This document shows, in pieces, positions 11,947 to 13,318 of a stretch of 13,318 bases of DNA (position 1 is the first letter of the stretch; every line of letters starts with the position of its first letter). The DNA comes from CAZXNF01 sp050741255. GTDB taxonomy: Bacteria > Pseudomonadota > Gammaproteobacteria > Burkholderiales > SG8-41. The translations under genes and the position numbers were made by a program. The stretch is from the NCBI GenBank assembly GCA_050741255.1, contig JBOIEQ010000118.1:1-13318 (forward strand), in the 5' to 3' direction. Below the pieces are notes generated by a model that worked only from the letters and a program-made list of their open reading frames with translations, searched no databases and had not been told where the DNA came from.

Positions 11947-12704
11947 CGGGGGGGCGTGGCGGGGGCGGCGTTGTTGTGTTGCGCGACGGCCCACAGGCCT
12001 TCGAGCACGAGATTATCCACGAGCCGGGTCTCCACCGCGAGGTGCGGGACCAACCGCGCCGCGTCGCCGCCCGACAGCACGATGAGCGGGGCCACCCCGC
12101 CGCTCGCTTCCAGATAGTCGGCCATGCGTTCGATCGCGCCGCAGGCCGCGTTCAGCGCGCCGCTGGCGATGGCGTCCGCCGTATTGGCCGGAAAAAATGC
12201 GAACGTGCCGTCCGCGCGCGGCAGCTGGGCGGTGCCCTCGGCCAGCGCGTCGCGCATAAGCGTGAGGCCGGGCAGGATCAGGCCGCCGAGGAACACGCCG
12301 TCAGCGGTCAAGGCGTCGACGGTGACCGCCGTGCCCGCGTTCACCACCACGGCGGCTGCGCCAGCGCCGGACAGCGCACGGGCGCCGATCACCGCAGCCC
12401 AGCGGTCGGCGCCGAGCTGCGCGGGCTCTCCATAACTGCTGCGAACACCGCACTGCTCGCGGGCGGGCGCATTCCACGCCAGCGCGACGCGCGCATCCGC
12501 CAGCGCCGCCTCGACCGTCGTCCGCACCCGCTCGCCCGCGACGTTCGCCCCCAGCGCGCGGTCGGGACTGCCGTGCGCCGCGACGGCCTGCGGCAGGTCC
12601 GCGATCCGCGCGTAATCGAGCGTGTCCTGCGCGAGCCAGCCCGTGTCGTCGTGCAGCCCCCACTTGAGGCGCGTGTTGCCGGCGTCGAGCAGCAGGACGC
12701 TCAT
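11943..12704 (-). CDS. coaX: Type III pantothenate kinase
   Basis: A 253-residue ASKHA-fold kinase that phosphorylates pantothenate in the first step of coenzyme A synthesis. Type III enzymes as a class need a monovalent cation and are not inhibited by CoA. Key blocks: the phosphate loop LLDAGNTRLKWGL (D7), SYGEPAQLGADRW with the catalytic-type D100 and R101, VVNAGTAVTVDAL (about 120-132), GVFLGGLILPGLTLMRDAL, and LSGGDA. The start at 12704 directly precedes the D7 block and overlaps the birA stop by ATGA; a longer open frame running upstream to the window edge is only the other frame of birA. The adjacency with birA is usual in betaproteobacteria. Confidence 0.96.
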   Translation of the reverse strand: MSVLLLDAGNTRLKWGLHDDTGWLAQDTLDYARIADLPQAVAAHGSPDRALGANVAGERVRTTVEAALADARVALAWNAPAREQCGVRSSYGEPAQLGADRWAAVIGARALSGAGAAAVVVNAGTAVTVDALTADGVFLGGLILPGLTLMRDALAEGTAQLPRADGTFAFFPANTADAIASGALNAACGAIERMADYLEASGGVAPLIVLSGGDAARLVPHLAVETRLVDNLVLEGLWAVAQHNNAAPATPPR

Positions 12705-13318
12705 CGCGGCGTCCTGGACGCCGACGCGCGCACCGAGACGTCGCCGCTCACCAGGCGCTGCGTTTTCCCGCCCGCCTCGATCAGCAGCGCGCCGTCCGCC
12801 GCCACGCCCCGCGCGACGCCCGCGAGCGTGCGGCCGTCCGGCAGGGCAGCGGTCACACGCCGGTCCTGATGGGCGTGGTGGCCTTCCCATTCGCGCGCGA
12901 ACGGCTTGAACCCCTCGCGGGCGAACGTCGTCAGGACGGCATGCAACTCGCCCAGCAGCGAGGCCAGCAGGACGTTGCGGCCCGGCACTGCCGCACCCAC
13001 CAGACTGAGATCCGTGACGGGTTGATCGATGGCCTCCCGCACGGCGGCGGGCAGCGCGATGTTGAGGCCGACGCCGATCACCACCGTGCTGGGGCCCGAG
13101 GCGTCGCCCTGCAACTCGATCAGGATGCCGGCGAGCTTGGCGCCCTCGACCAGCACGTCGTTGGGCCACTTGAGCTGCGCCGCCACGCCGTGCGCGCGCA
13201 GGGCGCGCACGAGCGCCACGCCGACCGCGAGCGACAGCCCCGCGAGCCATGCCGCGCCCTGCTCGAAGCGCCACAGCACGGAAAACGCGAGCGCACCGCC
13301 GACCGGACTCACCCACGC
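12701..13318 (-). CDS. birA: Biotin-protein ligase (partial, 5' end outside window)
   Basis: The C-terminal 205 residues of biotin-[acetyl-CoA-carboxylase] ligase, which makes biotinyl-AMP and attaches biotin to the carboxyl-carrier protein. The visible part opens AWVSPVGGALAFSVLWRF, the end of the biotin-binding region. It continues with QLKWPNDVLVEGAKLAGILIEL, with the lysines that hold biotinyl-AMP, then VIGVGLNIALP and a C-terminal SH3-like domain (VTAALPDGRTLAGVARGVAADGALLIE). The reading frame stays open to the last base. GTG 13312 is inside the conserved domain and is not a start. Whether an N-terminal repressor helix-turn-helix exists cannot be judged here. The stop overlaps the coaX start. 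Confidence 0.95.
   Translation of the reverse strand, partial: AWVSPVGGALAFSVLWRFEQGAAWLAGLSLAVGVALVRALRAHGVAAQLKWPNDVLVEGAKLAGILIELQGDASGPSTVVIGVGLNIALPAAVREAIDQPVTDLSLVGAAVPGRNVLLASLLGELHAVLTTFAREGFKPFAREWEGHHAHQDRRVTAALPDGRTLAGVARGVAADGALLIEAGGKTQRLVSGDVSVRASASRTPR

Noticed and set aside
11943..13316. A single 457-residue protein, or a birA-coaX fusion
   Set aside because: The N-terminal 200 residues are an arginine-rich shadow of birA, which is in another frame; coaX begins at 12704 with an ATGA overlap.

Overview
The window is a high-GC chromosomal segment that looks betaproteobacterial (Burkholderiales, Rhodocyclales or Nitrosomonadales type). The reasons are a Bug-family (TctC-like) solute receptor, the birA-coaX-SPOR-rfaE2 neighbourhood, and the block rsmI / lpoA-like / yraN / SIS isomerase / dolP, which parallels the yraL-yraM-yraN-diaA-yraP block of enterobacteria. 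rnpB lies nearby, as it does in E. coli. No transposase, integrase, CRISPR array, tRNA or rRNA gene is visible. Assignments come from reading motifs and gene order; no database search was run.

Layout. (1) 31-155: three tandem 40-bp units. The last forms a perfect 14-bp hairpin that serves as the terminator of rnpB, the RNase P RNA on the minus strand (168-544). (2) 761-3251, plus strand: a lipoprotein, then a tight trio of an XRE-type regulator, a membrane-anchored HExxH metalloprotease-like protein and a second small lipoprotein. I recognise none of these beyond domain level, and this is the least ordinary part of the window. (3) 3408-4670, minus strand: an orphan secreted cysteine-containing protein with a less GC-rich sequence. 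(4) 4890-5882: a Bug-type periplasmic receptor carrying a 24-bp in-frame repeat insertion just after its signal peptide. (5) 5911-6939, minus strand: pyrC (dihydroorotase). (6) 6991-7878, minus strand: rsmI, divergent from and overlapping the start of the lpoA-like gene (7861-8940). That gene is followed by yraN, gmhA and dolP on the plus strand. (7) 10694-11188: rfaE2 (hldC). (8) 11189-11283: a small dispersed-repeat-like element and terminator. (9) 11284-13318, minus strand: birA (5' end outside the window), coaX and a SPOR-domain gene, joined by ATGA overlaps.

How the genes work together. gmhA and rfaE2 are two steps of ADP-heptose synthesis for LPS core. dolP, the LpoA-like protein and the SPOR protein all act on outer-membrane or peptidoglycan maintenance, so 7861-11946 is largely an envelope-biogenesis region. 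rnpB, rsmI, pyrC, coaX and birA are housekeeping genes. Most of the window is conserved core. The accessory candidates are the regulator-protease-lipoprotein trio, the 420-residue orphan, and three small repeat structures.
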